A stretch of DNA of 55,677 nucleotides from Candidatus Kapaibacterium sp. (GTDB lineage Bacteria > Bacteroidota > Ignavibacteria > Kapaibacteriales > WFXC01). The notes under the pieces are model-generated. The model did no database searches. It was not told where the DNA came from and saw nothing but the letters and a program-made list of their open reading frames with translations. Each line of letters begins with the position of its first letter. Positions within the stretch are counted from its first letter, which is position 1. The translations under genes and the position numbers were made by a program. Where the stretch lies: contig JALWJX010000002.1 of the NCBI GenBank assembly GCA_026996895.1, forward strand, positions 1 to 55,677, in the 5' to 3' direction. Positions 25,335 to 33,667 of the stretch are shown here, one piece after another.

Positions 25335-26494
25335 ACGACGAGGGATTTGCGTGGTTTTTAATAGTGCGTATCCAGGGAATCGGAGAAAAGTTTTTGTATT
25401 TCTTAGCACAGCTCCAGGAACAGGGAAGGTGGAAACCGCCGAAGTTGCAAAGTGAGGAGACTATTCGAGTCTGGATACAGGATTTTTGTGAGGCCTGGCA
25501 AAATTTGCGATCTCACATAGAAAGTGCGTCATATCGACGGGGGTGGCGCAGCGTATGGGAAGTGGTGAAGAATGGAGCAGCTTCAGTCGAACGAATTCAA
25601 GCCTTTTATGATGAATATCGATACCTGTATGATCGTGGAATCGTTTTCGTGTACCCAGGACATCGGTGGTATCCTCGGCAACTGTTTCTTGGAGGCAGTG
25701 CTCCTGTTCTGTGGGCACAAGGATACTTACCATTGCTGCAGGCGCCCAGCGTTGCAATTGTTGGTTCTCGTAGCGCTTCATCCGGAGCCTTACAAATGGC
25801 GTATAACTTTGCAGCGGAATTGGCTGGGCAGGGATGGAACGTTATTTCAGGGTATGCCAGAGGGGTCGATACTCAGGCCCATCTTGGTGCTCTTGAGGCA
25901 GGGGGGACAACAACAATGGTGTTGAGTTTGGGAATGCTCAATTTTACGCGAAAGCGAGCATTGGCAAAATACTGGGATAAAGATCGGACGAATGTCTTAG
26001 TACTCTCACAATTTGCTCCACAAGAACCCTGGAGAGCTCAAAACGCTATGCGGCGAAACGGAGTCGTGAGCTTGTTAGCAAAGGCAATGGTGGTCGTGGA
26101 GTCTGGAGCTCACAAGGACAGCAATGGACGATATAGCGGCACCTTTCAAGCAGCGTCCTTTGCTTTGCAACAACGAATTCCTGTGTTTGTAGTCAGTCCT
26201 TCTTGTTTCACCGGCAAGATTCCGGAAGGAAATCAACAATTGATATCGAAAGGTGCGATCGAGTTTTCGCCTGCGGAGTTTCCGACAATCATTTCCAGCT
26301 TATCATCTCGTTCCGTCGAACGCAGGGAAGTTGCACAACGCCGTATCACGGGCTTAAAGGAAGTTCAGCAAGAAAAACGGTCTGGGAATAGCAATACTCA
26401 GAGCATATTGCCTCCTCAATCGCATCCTGTCCAATCTCTTCAGCCACGCCAGCAGTACGAAGATCCTCCACAGCAGCTTCCAATAGACTTCTGA
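25331..26494 (+). CDS. Divergent DprA/Smf-family protein of a PRTase-DprA module
   Basis: A 387-residue protein. Residues 1-30 look like a helix-hairpin-helix remnant (RIQGIGEK), about 110-130 match the YPxxL approach segment, and 139-312 form the DprA Rossmann/SLOG domain: VAIVGSRSAS (141-150), YARGVDTQAHLGALEAGG (175-192), VVVESGAHKDSNGRYSGT (254-271), GNQQLISKGAIEF (300-312). The usual FPxRNR of DprA reads NAMRRNG here, and SGSLITA reads SGTFQAA. The C-terminal 70 residues are Gln/Ser/Pro-rich and lack the winged helix DML1 domain. These changes and the coupled phosphoribosyltransferase argue against an ordinary competence DprA and for a defence module. Confidence 0.82.
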   Translation: MNDEGFAWFLIVRIQGIGEKFLYFLAQLQEQGRWKPPKLQSEETIRVWIQDFCEAWQNLRSHIESASYRRGWRSVWEVVKNGAASVERIQAFYDEYRYLYDRGIVFVYPGHRWYPRQLFLGGSAPVLWAQGYLPLLQAPSVAIVGSRSASSGALQMAYNFAAELAGQGWNVISGYARGVDTQAHLGALEAGGTTTMVLSLGMLNFTRKRALAKYWDKDRTNVLVLSQFAPQEPWRAQNAMRRNGVVSLLAKAMVVVESGAHKDSNGRYSGTFQAASFALQQRIPVFVVSPSCFTGKIPEGNQQLISKGAIEFSPAEFPTIISSLSSRSVERREVAQRRITGLKEVQQEKRSGNSNTQSILPPQSHPVQSLQPRQQYEDPPQQLPIDF

Positions 26495-26588
26495 AGGCTT
26501 ATTGAGCAGTTAGTCGACGCACTGGCTGCGCACCACAGCACTCCCAATGAACTTCTGAATGTGCTGACAATAGGGTTGCAAGAAAAGG

Positions 26589-27107
26589 TCAATCATCGTG
26601 TTCGTGTTCTTCTTCGTGCTTGTGTTCGTCGGTATGCTCGTGATCGGATGACGATGGGACTGATACTGCGGTTTCACCCCGCAGTGCAGCGTGTCGGATC
26701 ATTCCACCCTGATGGGCGGTGAGTCCGACGGAAATGGTATTAGCTAAGCTGAGGAGGAAGAGCAGAATAAGCCAGGGACGTACTTTATCTTCGGAACGTC
26801 CCTGCCAGAGACCTAATAGAGCGATAATGCCAGAACCGACGAAAAGCCAGAGCGTAATGGTTGCCAGCTCTTCGTGGGCTTCCATATATTCGTGAGCAAT
26901 CTCGTCGTGTTCGGCGGCTTCCTCCGCCGATTCGCCGCTCAGATACTGAGGAATAACCAGTAAGGCTGCCAGGACCAGCAATCCAGCGCCAATGCGGTAC
27001 AGAACCAGTTTGTGTTTGAACAGGGCTGCAATGAAGAATGCCAGTGCGAAAATGGGAAGGACGACCACAAAGTGACTGGAGATCAGGTGCAGCAATACAG
27101 CGTTCAT
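26589..27107 (-). CDS. Four-helix membrane protein with His/Glu-rich C-terminal tail
   Basis: A 172-residue membrane protein with about four hydrophobic segments (near 5-28, 32-50, 80-102, 112-135). The architecture recalls DUF2231-type proteins but I cannot confirm the family. The last 20 residues alternate His with Asp/Glu (DHEHTDEHKHEEEHEHDD), a likely divalent-metal-binding tail, and a second acidic/His patch lies near residue 60 (AEEAAEHDEIAHEYMEAHEE). The ATG at 27107 follows AAAGGAACA; a longer frame from 27152 lacks support. It converges on the DprA-like gene. Confidence 0.65.
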   Translation of the reverse strand: MNAVLLHLISSHFVVVLPIFALAFFIAALFKHKLVLYRIGAGLLVLAALLVIPQYLSGESAEEAAEHDEIAHEYMEAHEELATITLWLFVGSGIIALLGLWQGRSEDKVRPWLILLFLLSLANTISVGLTAHQGGMIRHAALRGETAVSVPSSSDHEHTDEHKHEEEHEHDD

Positions 27108-27164
27108 CGTTGTTCCTTTACTTTGTTTAACTTCTCTCAGCTTTTGGAGCAAAAAGCCGAGCGT

Positions 27165-27605
27165 TCAAACCGAAATCTTGTACGAGAAAACCGAGCCTGA
27201 CTGTTCCGAAGAAACGGATGCTGGTCGATATTCATACCGTACTGCCGGCGTTCGCCGGGGTAAACGAAAACGGATTACCAGGGTAAAACGAGTTGTGACG
27301 TGGATGTGGCGATTGCGTACTCCTTCATAGCGGAGAAGGCGAACAAGGCGCAAGGCTTCTTCGTCGCAGCCATAACCAATGCCCCGTAGAACCCGTGCGC
27401 GGATAACCTTGCCGTCCTCATTGACTTCGTATTCCACCTGAACATTTCCTTCAATGCCATTCCGCAGCGCTTCTTCAGGATATCGGAGGTTTTGCGCGAT
27501 AAATGTCTCCAGTGCCTTCGTTCCCCCCGGATATGTGGGTTTTTTGATGAATTTTCGTTTTTTCGGCTTGGGGTTTGCGTTCTTATGCTGCTGCTTCCGC
27601 TTCAT
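27165..27605 (-). CDS. Free-standing TonB C-terminal domain protein
   Basis: A 146-residue basic protein. Residues 20-115 form a TonB C-terminal domain: KPTYPGGTKALETFIAQNLRYPEEALRNGIEGNVQVEYEVNEDGKV (first half) and the GCDEEALRLVRLLRYEG helix. TonB normally has an N-terminal membrane helix and a Pro-rich spacer that link ExbBD to receptors. This one has neither: it begins with a Lys/Arg-rich segment, MKRKQQHKN. It overlaps the end of the aminotransferase gene by 23 bp, so the two are cotranscribed. Whether it reaches the periplasm is unclear. Confidence 0.75.
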   Translation of the reverse strand: MKRKQQHKNANPKPKKRKFIKKPTYPGGTKALETFIAQNLRYPEEALRNGIEGNVQVEYEVNEDGKVIRARVLRGIGYGCDEEALRLVRLLRYEGVRNRHIHVTTRFTLVIRFRLPRRTPAVRYEYRPASVSSEQSGSVFSYKISV

Positions 27606-28806
27606 CGCCCCCGGAGCTTGTTTGAATACGCTCGAAAAGACGGGCAAGAATGCGAATTCCTGTGGTTAATTCCTCTTCGGAAATGATCAGGGGTGGCAAC
27701 AACCGCAGGACAGTGTGAGCTGTTGCGTTGATGATGAGCCCTTCATAAACAGCAGCCTGTGCGAAAGGAGCGGCTGGCTGGCTGAGGACGATACCACGCA
27801 TTAGTCCCCGTCCACGGAGTTCCCGAATCAAATGCGGGAATTGCTGCTGAAGTTGTTGTAAGTGCTCTTCCAGAATCGTTGCCATTTGCTGGACATGCTC
27901 CAGCAGACCATTTTCCAGTTCTTCCAGCACAACAAGCCCGGCGACACAGGCAAGGGCATTGCCACCGTAAGTAGAACCGTGGTGTCCGAGATCCCAGAGA
28001 TCAGCAACTCTGGGTCCTCCCAACAAAGCGCCTAAAGGGAGTCCTCCACCAATGGCTTTGCCAAGGGTCAGCATATCCGGGCGTAGTGGGGTGTGATCAA
28101 CAGCGAACCACGAGCCGGTGCGACCAAATCCTGTCTGGATTTCATCGACAATCAGCAAAAATCCCAGTTGCCGGTGCAGCTCCGCAAGTGTCTGAAGAAA
28201 ATCGGAAGTTGCTTCAACGATACCCCCGGCGCCCTGGATGATTTCTAAAACGACTGCTGCAGTTTGTTCCGTAATGAATTGTGGCAACGTGGCGGGATCA
28301 TTGAATGGAGCAACAAGGGTATCCGGTAAAAAGGGTCCCATTTGTTCCCGGAATCGCGCTTGATGCATAATGGATAAAGGTCCGTAAGTCCGCCCGTGAA
28401 ATCCGCCGATGAACCCCAGAATTTCACTTTTCCCATTTTGGGCACCCCAGCGGCGGGCTAACTTAAGCGCTGCTTCAATTGCTTCACTGCCGGAATTGGT
28501 AAAAAAGAGCTTTTGCATTCCCGTCCGTTGAAGCAGTCGCTGCGCTAACAGAATTTGCGGTGGCTGGTAGAAGAAGTTGGAAAGATGGAGAAACCGATCC
28601 ATTTGTTCCTTGAGCGCTTCCATCAGCCGGGGGTGAGCATATCCCAGAGCATTGACCCCAATGCCACTGAGGAAATCCAGGTAGGATTTGCCATCAACGT
28701 CATAAAGCATACACCCCTGTGCTCGGTCTATGACGATGGGAAGTCGAGGGTAGACCGGGAAAAATACACGATTACCCAGTTCAATCCATCCTTCAGCCGA
28801 TTGCAT
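27583..28806 (-). CDS. argD: Class III aminotransferase, acetylornithine-aminotransferase type
   Basis: A 407-residue PLP enzyme. The fold-type I class III signature is complete: GSEAIEAALKLAR near 105, GGFHGRTYGPLS near 133, IVDEIQTGFGRTG near 215-227, and the PLP lysine in TLGKAIGGGLPLGA near 246. HGSTYGGNALACVAG fits the ArgD/ornithine branch best. It would transfer an amino group between glutamate and N-acetylglutamate semialdehyde in arginine synthesis; 4-aminobutyrate or ornithine specificity cannot be excluded. The ATG at 28806 is preceded by GGGAG. No other arg gene is near. Confidence 0.75.
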   Translation of the reverse strand: MQSAEGWIELGNRVFFPVYPRLPIVIDRAQGCMLYDVDGKSYLDFLSGIGVNALGYAHPRLMEALKEQMDRFLHLSNFFYQPPQILLAQRLLQRTGMQKLFFTNSGSEAIEAALKLARRWGAQNGKSEILGFIGGFHGRTYGPLSIMHQARFREQMGPFLPDTLVAPFNDPATLPQFITEQTAAVVLEIIQGAGGIVEATSDFLQTLAELHRQLGFLLIVDEIQTGFGRTGSWFAVDHTPLRPDMLTLGKAIGGGLPLGALLGGPRVADLWDLGHHGSTYGGNALACVAGLVVLEELENGLLEHVQQMATILEEHLQQLQQQFPHLIRELRGRGLMRGIVLSQPAAPFAQAAVYEGLIINATAHTVLRLLPPLIISEEELTTGIRILARLFERIQTSSGGDEAEAAA

Positions 28807-28924
28807 ATTGCAAGCTCCCATTGTGCGGATACTGTAAAGATCAATCACAGACGAAAGTCGCACCGAAACGGTGCAGAACCAGACACGATTCTTCACGATT
28901 TTGCGTCATTTCTCCACAGCTTTG

Positions 28925-29015
<91 letters not shown>

Positions 29016-29077
29016 AGAGGGAGCTGTTGTGCAAATTGACGTTGTAATTCCTGTCCGTAACGCTTCACCTTTTGTAC

Positions 29078-29214
29078 CCTTAGAATTGGTTAAGCAAGAC
29101 AGAACACGGCAGTCTGGAATCTTTTCCGTTGACGATGCTGTTCTCCGATCAGGATTTGAACAGGCATAACAACGGCAATCCGGGATCTTTCCCCGTCGTT
29201 TCCTTAGAATTGGT
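29078..29214. repeat. Short repeats downstream of tRNA-Ser
   Basis: The 13-mer CCTTAGAATTGGT occurs at 29078-29090 and 29202-29214, the second copy within the 3' end of the DUF3078 gene. Between them ACGGCAGTCTGGAATC and ACGGCAATCCGGGATC (29106, 29172) begin two related 26-nt segments, each with a small hairpin (GGAA-TCTT-TTCC and GGGA-TCTT-TCCC). The 188-bp gap holds no gene. Confidence 0.4.
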
Positions 29215-30193
29215 AGCTAAAGCCTAAGCTCAGAACTTCTTTGATTTGCGTTCGGGGACCGGTTGCATCGATAGTTCCATCGCCGTCTTCATCGACCGCA
29301 ATGCGGATATCATCGTCGTATACAATGTTGACACTGATGACAGCAGACAGGTATTTGTTGATTTTAAGACTGAGCAAGTTATCCCACAGGACATCAATGT
29401 TTTGCGGATTATGCAGGTAATTGCTGAAGAGATTGAGAACGGTAGAGTATCGAACATTTTCCATAAGATCGATGGCGAAATTGAGTTGCAATGAACCACC
29501 GAATTCCCCACGGAGGTTTTTGCCGTCCCGAATTTTATTCCCACTGCTATCGTAAGCAGCAGGTTCGACTCCATAGGCACCAGCATCTGCTAATTGTTGA
29601 TCCTGAACAATGGTTATTTTTCCGGTGAAAGGAGACAGGAACAGCGCCAGAGGGAAATCCGGTTTAAAGTTCATTCCGATTGCCGCAGTAATGTAGGCAG
29701 GAGACAAGAAATCAGAAATTTTATCGCTGTCATTTGGATAGTTGTAGCCTGGTGCTAACTGTGTCCGGAATCGAAAAAGACCACTATAGAACCAGTGTCG
29801 AAAAGCATCCAGTCCATATTTGGAAATAAATTCGATTTTGTCATCTGTTTTGCGGAAGCCTGTTTCCTCTTGTGTAAGAAATCCGTATCCGATGCGAAGA
29901 TGGTTTTCCCAGATGTGATGTTCGCCGAAATGATGAGCAAAAAGGTAAAGCAGGGTATTGAGTGAAATAGCATCCTGGCCACCGCCAGCCCAGTTAGAAA
30001 AAGCAGCTTGCGAAAAATTGGCACTCACAAGACCCCCGAATTTCCATTGCAGCGTATCGCCTGATGGTTTTTCCACCGTCGTCATTTCTTTTTTTAACTT
30101 TTCCAGCTCCTGCTTATCAACAACGCTGTTTTTTTGCGCATATGATGCAAGGGATAATGCACAGAACACTACCAGAAACACGTGCTTTGTCAT
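29204..30193 (-). CDS. DUF3078-family outer-membrane beta-barrel protein
   Basis: A 329-residue exported protein. A signal peptide (about 1-19, ending SYAQ) is followed by a short Lys/Glu helix and then WKFGGLVSANFSQAAFSNWAGGG, the hallmark N-terminus of DUF3078. Alternating amphipathic strands continue to a C-terminal GFSYQF. The family is confined largely to Bacteroidota and relatives; its function is unknown. The ATG at 30193 follows AGGAG at eight bases. Two copies of a 12-bp direct repeat lie in its leader. Confidence 0.85.
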   Translation of the reverse strand: MTKHVFLVVFCALSLASYAQKNSVVDKQELEKLKKEMTTVEKPSGDTLQWKFGGLVSANFSQAAFSNWAGGGQDAISLNTLLYLFAHHFGEHHIWENHLRIGYGFLTQEETGFRKTDDKIEFISKYGLDAFRHWFYSGLFRFRTQLAPGYNYPNDSDKISDFLSPAYITAAIGMNFKPDFPLALFLSPFTGKITIVQDQQLADAGAYGVEPAAYDSSGNKIRDGKNLRGEFGGSLQLNFAIDLMENVRYSTVLNLFSNYLHNPQNIDVLWDNLLSLKINKYLSAVISVNIVYDDDIRIAVDEDGDGTIDATGPRTQIKEVLSLGFSYQF

Positions 30194-30206
30194 TGGATAA
30201 ACTCCT

Positions 30207-30250
30207 GATTTGTGAAACTGCACTTGAATTGTTCTTAAGATTTGTGAAAC
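30207..30250 (-). repeat. Two 12-bp direct repeats before the DUF3078 gene
   Basis: GATTTGTGAAAC on the plus strand occurs at 30207-30218 and 30239-30250, perfectly conserved and 32 bp apart, about three helical turns. The first copy is 14 bp from the start codon. A regulator binding side by side is possible. Confidence 0.45.
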
Positions 30251-30297
30251 AACAATGCCGCTGGAGGCACGTCAAAACCTTTTGCTTAATCTCGCAT

Positions 30298-30381
30298 GCC
30301 CGGGTGGCGGAACTGGGAGACGCGCTGTATTCAGGGTGCAGTGTCCGTAAGGACGTGCGGGTTCGAATCCCGCCCCGGGCA
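30298..30381 (+). tRNA. tRNA-Leu (anticodon CAG)
   Basis: An 84-nt class II tRNA. The acceptor stem pairs GCCCGGG with CCCGGGC, the anticodon loop TTCAGGG gives CAG (30332-30334), the variable arm is GTCCGTAAGGAC, and the T-arm GCGGGTTCGAATCCCGC is perfect. Discriminator A is followed by CTTTTT, so CCA is not encoded. It reads CUG codons. It lies on the strand opposite to its neighbours. Confidence 0.97.
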
Positions 30382-30385
30382 CTTT

Positions 30386-31807
30386 TTAAGATTCTGCCTT
30401 GCCGAATGCCAGCCGAAACTCGTCGCGGACACTTTCCAGGAAGCTCTCCAGATCTTCCAGAAACAAAATTCCTTCTTCTGCAAGAATGCGCAATCCTGCC
30501 TCTAAGAAGCGGGGCAGCGTCGGATACAGCGGGTATGCTGCACAGAGACGATCGACTTCTTCACGGACTGCTTGATGTGCTTTTGTATCATCAATGTGGG
30601 TGAGAGTATAGTCGATCAGGTCAGCAATTTTTTCCATATCCGTTTCGGTCATACCACGCGTTGTGATCGCTGGCGTTCCCAGGCGAATGCCGCTGGTCAC
30701 AAACGGTGATTGCGTGTCAAAGGGTACCATATTTTTGTTGCACGTGATGCCGACGCTGTCCAGCACCTGTTCGGCTTGCTTGCCCGTAATTCCTTTGTTG
30801 CGGAGATCAATAAGCAGAAGATGGTTGTCAGTTCCACCGCTAACCAATTGATAGCCTTTTGCAGTGAGTGCCGCTGCCAGCGCCTTGGCATTTCGGATGA
30901 CCTGCGCTGCATACTGGTCGAATTCCTCGCTGAGGGCTTCGTGAAAAGCCACAGCTTTGGCGGCGATCACGTGCATCAACGGTCCGCCCTGGAGTCCCGG
31001 CATGACGACGGCGTCGACCACCTCGCTCAGCATTTTGATGCGCCCGGATTTTGGTGCCCGAATCCCGAATGGATTCTCTCGATCCTGTCCCAGCAGGATG
31101 AGGCCGCCGCGGGGTCCCCGAAGGGTTTTGTGCGTTGTGCTGGTCACGATGTCGCAATAAGGGAGCGGATTGTTGAGTTTCCCTTTGGCTATCAGTCCTG
31201 CTGGGTGGGCAATATCTGCCATTAAGAAGGCGCCAACCCGATCGGCGATAAAACGAAATGCTGCGTAGTCGTAATCCCGGGGGTAGGCGGAAGCGCCAAC
31301 GATGATCAGCTTCGGCTTATGTCGTTTTGCTAAGTCTTCCACCTGGTTGTAGTCGATGCGACCTGTGTGCGGATCCACACCGTAAGAGACGGCGTGATAG
31401 AGTTGACCGGAAAAGTTGACCTTTGCACCGTGCGTCAGATGTCCACCGTGTGCTAAGTCCATTCCCAGAATGGTGTCTCCGGGTTTCAAAAAGGTAAAGA
31501 AAGCTGCCATATTGGCGGAGGAGCCACTGTGCGGTTGAACATTTGCATGGGCGGCACCAAACAATTGCTGAGCCCTTTGCTGTGCCAGCTCTTCAGCCTG
31601 ATCGACCCATTCACACCCGCCATAATAGCGGCGTCCGGGATACCCTTCAGCATATTTGTTCGTTAACACAGAACCCATTGCTTCCAGAACAGCGGGTGAG
31701 GCGTAATTCTCGCTGGCGATCATCTCCAGGTGATCCCGCTGCCGCCGGAATTCGCCCATCAGTATACGGAAAATTTCCGGATCTGTCGACCGGACGTGCG
31801 AGTACAT
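30386..31807 (-). CDS. glyA: Serine hydroxymethyltransferase
   Basis: A 473-residue PLP enzyme that converts serine and tetrahydrofolate to glycine and 5,10-methylene-THF. [26 protein letters not shown] is near residue 33, the PLP lysine is in [14 protein letters not shown] near 235, and [16 protein letters not shown] follows. About 45 residues longer than the E. coli enzyme, partly from an insertion around [15 protein letters not shown] (near 258) as in Bacteroidota GlyA, and partly from a C-terminal extension. A good AGGGACGG site precedes the ATG. The 3' end lies 4 bp from tRNA-Leu on the other strand. Confidence 0.97.
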   Translation of the reverse strand: MYSHVRSTDPEIFRILMGEFRRQRDHLEMIASENYASPAVLEAMGSVLTNKYAEGYPGRRYYGGCEWVDQAEELAQQRAQQLFGAAHANVQPHSGSSANMAAFFTFLKPGDTILGMDLAHGGHLTHGAKVNFSGQLYHAVSYGVDPHTGRIDYNQVEDLAKRHKPKLIIVGASAYPRDYDYAAFRFIADRVGAFLMADIAHPAGLIAKGKLNNPLPYCDIVTSTTHKTLRGPRGGLILLGQDRENPFGIRAPKSGRIKMLSEVVDAVVMPGLQGGPLMHVIAAKAVAFHEALSEEFDQYAAQVIRNAKALAAALTAKGYQLVSGGTDNHLLLIDLRNKGITGKQAEQVLDSVGITCNKNMVPFDTQSPFVTSGIRLGTPAITTRGMTETDMEKIADLIDYTLTHIDDTKAHQAVREEVDRLCAAYPLYPTLPRFLEAGLRILAEEGILFLEDLESFLESVRDEFRLAFGKAES

Positions 31808-31840
31808 TGTCCGTCCCTTTCTTTGTTCCGTAAAAAAATG

Positions 31841-32740
31841 CTATTGTAAAATCACCGGCAACTGGTAGATCTGGTTGGCAGAACGAAGCACCAGATAGTA
31901 CAGTCCACGGGGAAGATGGCGAACCGGTGCTAAGAATTCACCGGGAGTACCGTTAGGTACTGGTGTAAAGTTCAGAATCCGTTCGCCCAGTGCATTGAAT
32001 AGTTGAAAATCGAAGGTTGAAGCAGAAGTGGGAATCGGTGCTTTGATCAGCAAGACATCGTGTGCAGGATTCGGGAAAATGGCAATGGGATTTTGTTCAT
32101 ACGTTTCGGCATCGACTCCGACTGGAATGGCGACACATTGCGTATTGCCGGTCAGCGCATTGACACGACAGAGCAGAGAAGTTGCCAGGTCGCTCCCGAT
32201 CCACTGAAGCGTCCACTGGGTAGACGGGATAGGGACTAACACTTTGCTCAGCCACACAAAGTCTGGGATGGAATCGGGATACGCCTGGTGAAATGCCTGA
32301 TAGACTCCATTCTGGGCAAGGTATTGAACCATTTCGTCAGTGTCCATCCACTCCGGATCTACATCGTTGGAAAACGGGGCAGGAAGCGATGGGATGGGGA
32401 GCGATAACGGAGTAAATCCGACAAAAGGCAACTGGATCATTGGAAAGAAGACCAGAGAATCAGCACCATTGATCGTTCCAGCAACGGCATAAATCCACAC
32501 CAGCGCTTTTCCGGTTTCCAGATCAAAGGCTAAGGAAAACTCAGCATTCTGAAAGTTGAAATTTCCAGAGAACGTCAGTACCCCCTGGAGCGCGGGATTT
32601 TCCATCCCCTGTTGGATCAGGGTCTGGAAGACTTTGTCCAGTGCTCCATTCGCTTTCGGCGTGTAAGGAATCAATCCCGGTTGAGCACAGAGGACGGCAG
32701 GAAAGAGCCACAGGAGGCTGCGCAGGAACCATTGCTTCAT
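31841..32740 (-). CDS. Small secreted protein with T9SS sorting domain
   Basis: A 299-residue exported protein of unknown function. A signal peptide (about 1-19, ending LCAQ) precedes about 190 residues with no recognised domain, including a hydrophobic Pro-rich stretch (LPIPSLPAPF). The last 80 residues are a T9SS type A sorting domain: IAIFPNPAHDVLLIKAP, FDFQLFNALGERILNF, and the final LPRGLYYLVLRSANQIYQLPVI. Its start overlaps the end of the methionine-sulfoxide reductase gene by 4 bp, so the two are cotranscribed. Confidence 0.72.
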   Translation of the reverse strand: MKQWFLRSLLWLFPAVLCAQPGLIPYTPKANGALDKVFQTLIQQGMENPALQGVLTFSGNFNFQNAEFSLAFDLETGKALVWIYAVAGTINGADSLVFFPMIQLPFVGFTPLSLPIPSLPAPFSNDVDPEWMDTDEMVQYLAQNGVYQAFHQAYPDSIPDFVWLSKVLVPIPSTQWTLQWIGSDLATSLLCRVNALTGNTQCVAIPVGVDAETYEQNPIAIFPNPAHDVLLIKAPIPTSASTFDFQLFNALGERILNFTPVPNGTPGEFLAPVRHLPRGLYYLVLRSANQIYQLPVILQ

Positions 32741-33276
32741 CTGTTGGAACTCCCTTTTTGATGTACAGCGTCGATCGATATGCCAAACGGTAAGTCCATC
32801 GTTACTCGATTTACAAATATACGCATCAACTGATGGAGAAGGGATGCAATGGTTTCAAAACGGTGATGCACGGGGCTGTCCAGGTCAAAAACTCCCCAGA
32901 GCACTGAGTCCTGGATCAAAGGGAAGACCGCTTCAGAGCGCGAAGCCGGATCGCATGCGATGTGGCCGGGAAATGCTTCAACGTCCGGTACAACGATGGG
33001 TTTTAGCTGGACCGCGGCAGTACCGCAGACCCCCTGGCCAAAATTGATGAAGGTACAAGCCGGTTTGCCCTGGAAAGGACCCAGCCATAATCCATCTGGA
33101 CGGGCAAGATAGAACCCAGCCCAGTTAAGATCAGAGAAACGGTGGAATATCCATGCGGCAAAGTTGGCAGCATTTGTCAAAAAAGGATCGGTAGGGCAAA
33201 GGAGTTGATGACATTCATCAAACAGCAGTTCCCGCTGGTGTTCAGACATCCCTGGTGGTTGTTTTTGTAAAAGCAT
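32737..33276 (-). CDS. msrC: Free methionine (R)-sulfoxide reductase (GAF fold)
   Basis: A protein of 170-179 residues, a single GAF domain of the fRMsr family. NWAGFYL (51-57), LGPFQGKPACTFI, GVCGTAA, and FPGHIACDPASRSEAVFPL are the family's hallmark segments, and all three redox cysteines are present (C74, C84, C108 from the 33276 start). It reduces free Met-R-sulfoxide. The ATG at 33249 is an alternative start; neither has a well-spaced ribosome site. It overlaps the T9SS cargo gene and diverges from HU. Confidence 0.92.
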   Translation of the reverse strand: MLLQKQPPGMSEHQRELLFDECHQLLCPTDPFLTNAANFAAWIFHRFSDLNWAGFYLARPDGLWLGPFQGKPACTFINFGQGVCGTAAVQLKPIVVPDVEAFPGHIACDPASRSEAVFPLIQDSVLWGVFDLDSPVHHRFETIASLLHQLMRIFVNRVTMDLPFGISIDAVHQKGSSNR

Positions 33277-33370
33277 TCATAAATCAAAGAAGACGCACAG
33301 ATTGAGCAATAGTGTAGCAAACCTGATCGTTTTGTGTGCTGGAGAGTGGTTTCAAGAACGAGCAGCAAGA

Positions 33371-33667
33371 ATGGGAAAGAACGACCTTATCAAGGCAATT
33401 GCTGAGGCAACTGGCATTACACAACTGGAAGTAAAAACGGTTGTAGATGCGTGGTTGGAGCTTATTGCTCGCCATATCGCTCGAGGAGAGCGGGTGACTA
33501 TTAAGGGGTTTGGCTCCTTTTTTCTCCGGCATCGTCCTCCGCGGATCTACATTCATCCAGAAACTGGCAAGCCAGAGGAAGCACCGCCAGCGTATGTACC
33601 TGTATTTCATCCTTCCAGCAGCTTTCGCCAGTATGTCGCTGAACTTCGGAACTCGGAGTCGCAATGA
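33371..33667 (+). CDS. HU/IHF-family DNA-binding protein
   Basis: A 98-residue nucleoid protein. MGKNDLIKAIAEATG starts the helical dimerisation part, and ERVTIKGFGSFFLRHRPPR with the following beta-arm shows the HU/IHF fold. A Pro-rich arm, RIYIHPETGKPEEAPPA, differs from the RNPQTG of canonical HU. The ATG at 33371 aligns with the family start; the upstream GTG extension to 33302 is unlikely. It overlaps the next gene by 4 bp. Confidence 0.92.
   Translation: MGKNDLIKAIAEATGITQLEVKTVVDAWLELIARHIARGERVTIKGFGSFFLRHRPPRIYIHPETGKPEEAPPAYVPVFHPSSSFRQYVAELRNSESQ

Noticed and set aside
25331-26494. Calling the DprA-like gene a normal competence dprA
   Set aside because: Key motif residues are altered, the C-terminal domain is missing and the gene is coupled to a phosphoribosyltransferase.
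28860-28874. GCACCG/CGGTGC hairpin between the aminotransferase gene and tRNA-Ser
   Set aside because: Six base pairs with a 3-nt loop and no T run; too small to call a terminator or operator.
29135-29165. Possible tRNA T-arm on the minus strand (GTTCAAATC)
   Set aside because: The flanking bases do not form a T stem, and no acceptor or anticodon arm can be drawn.
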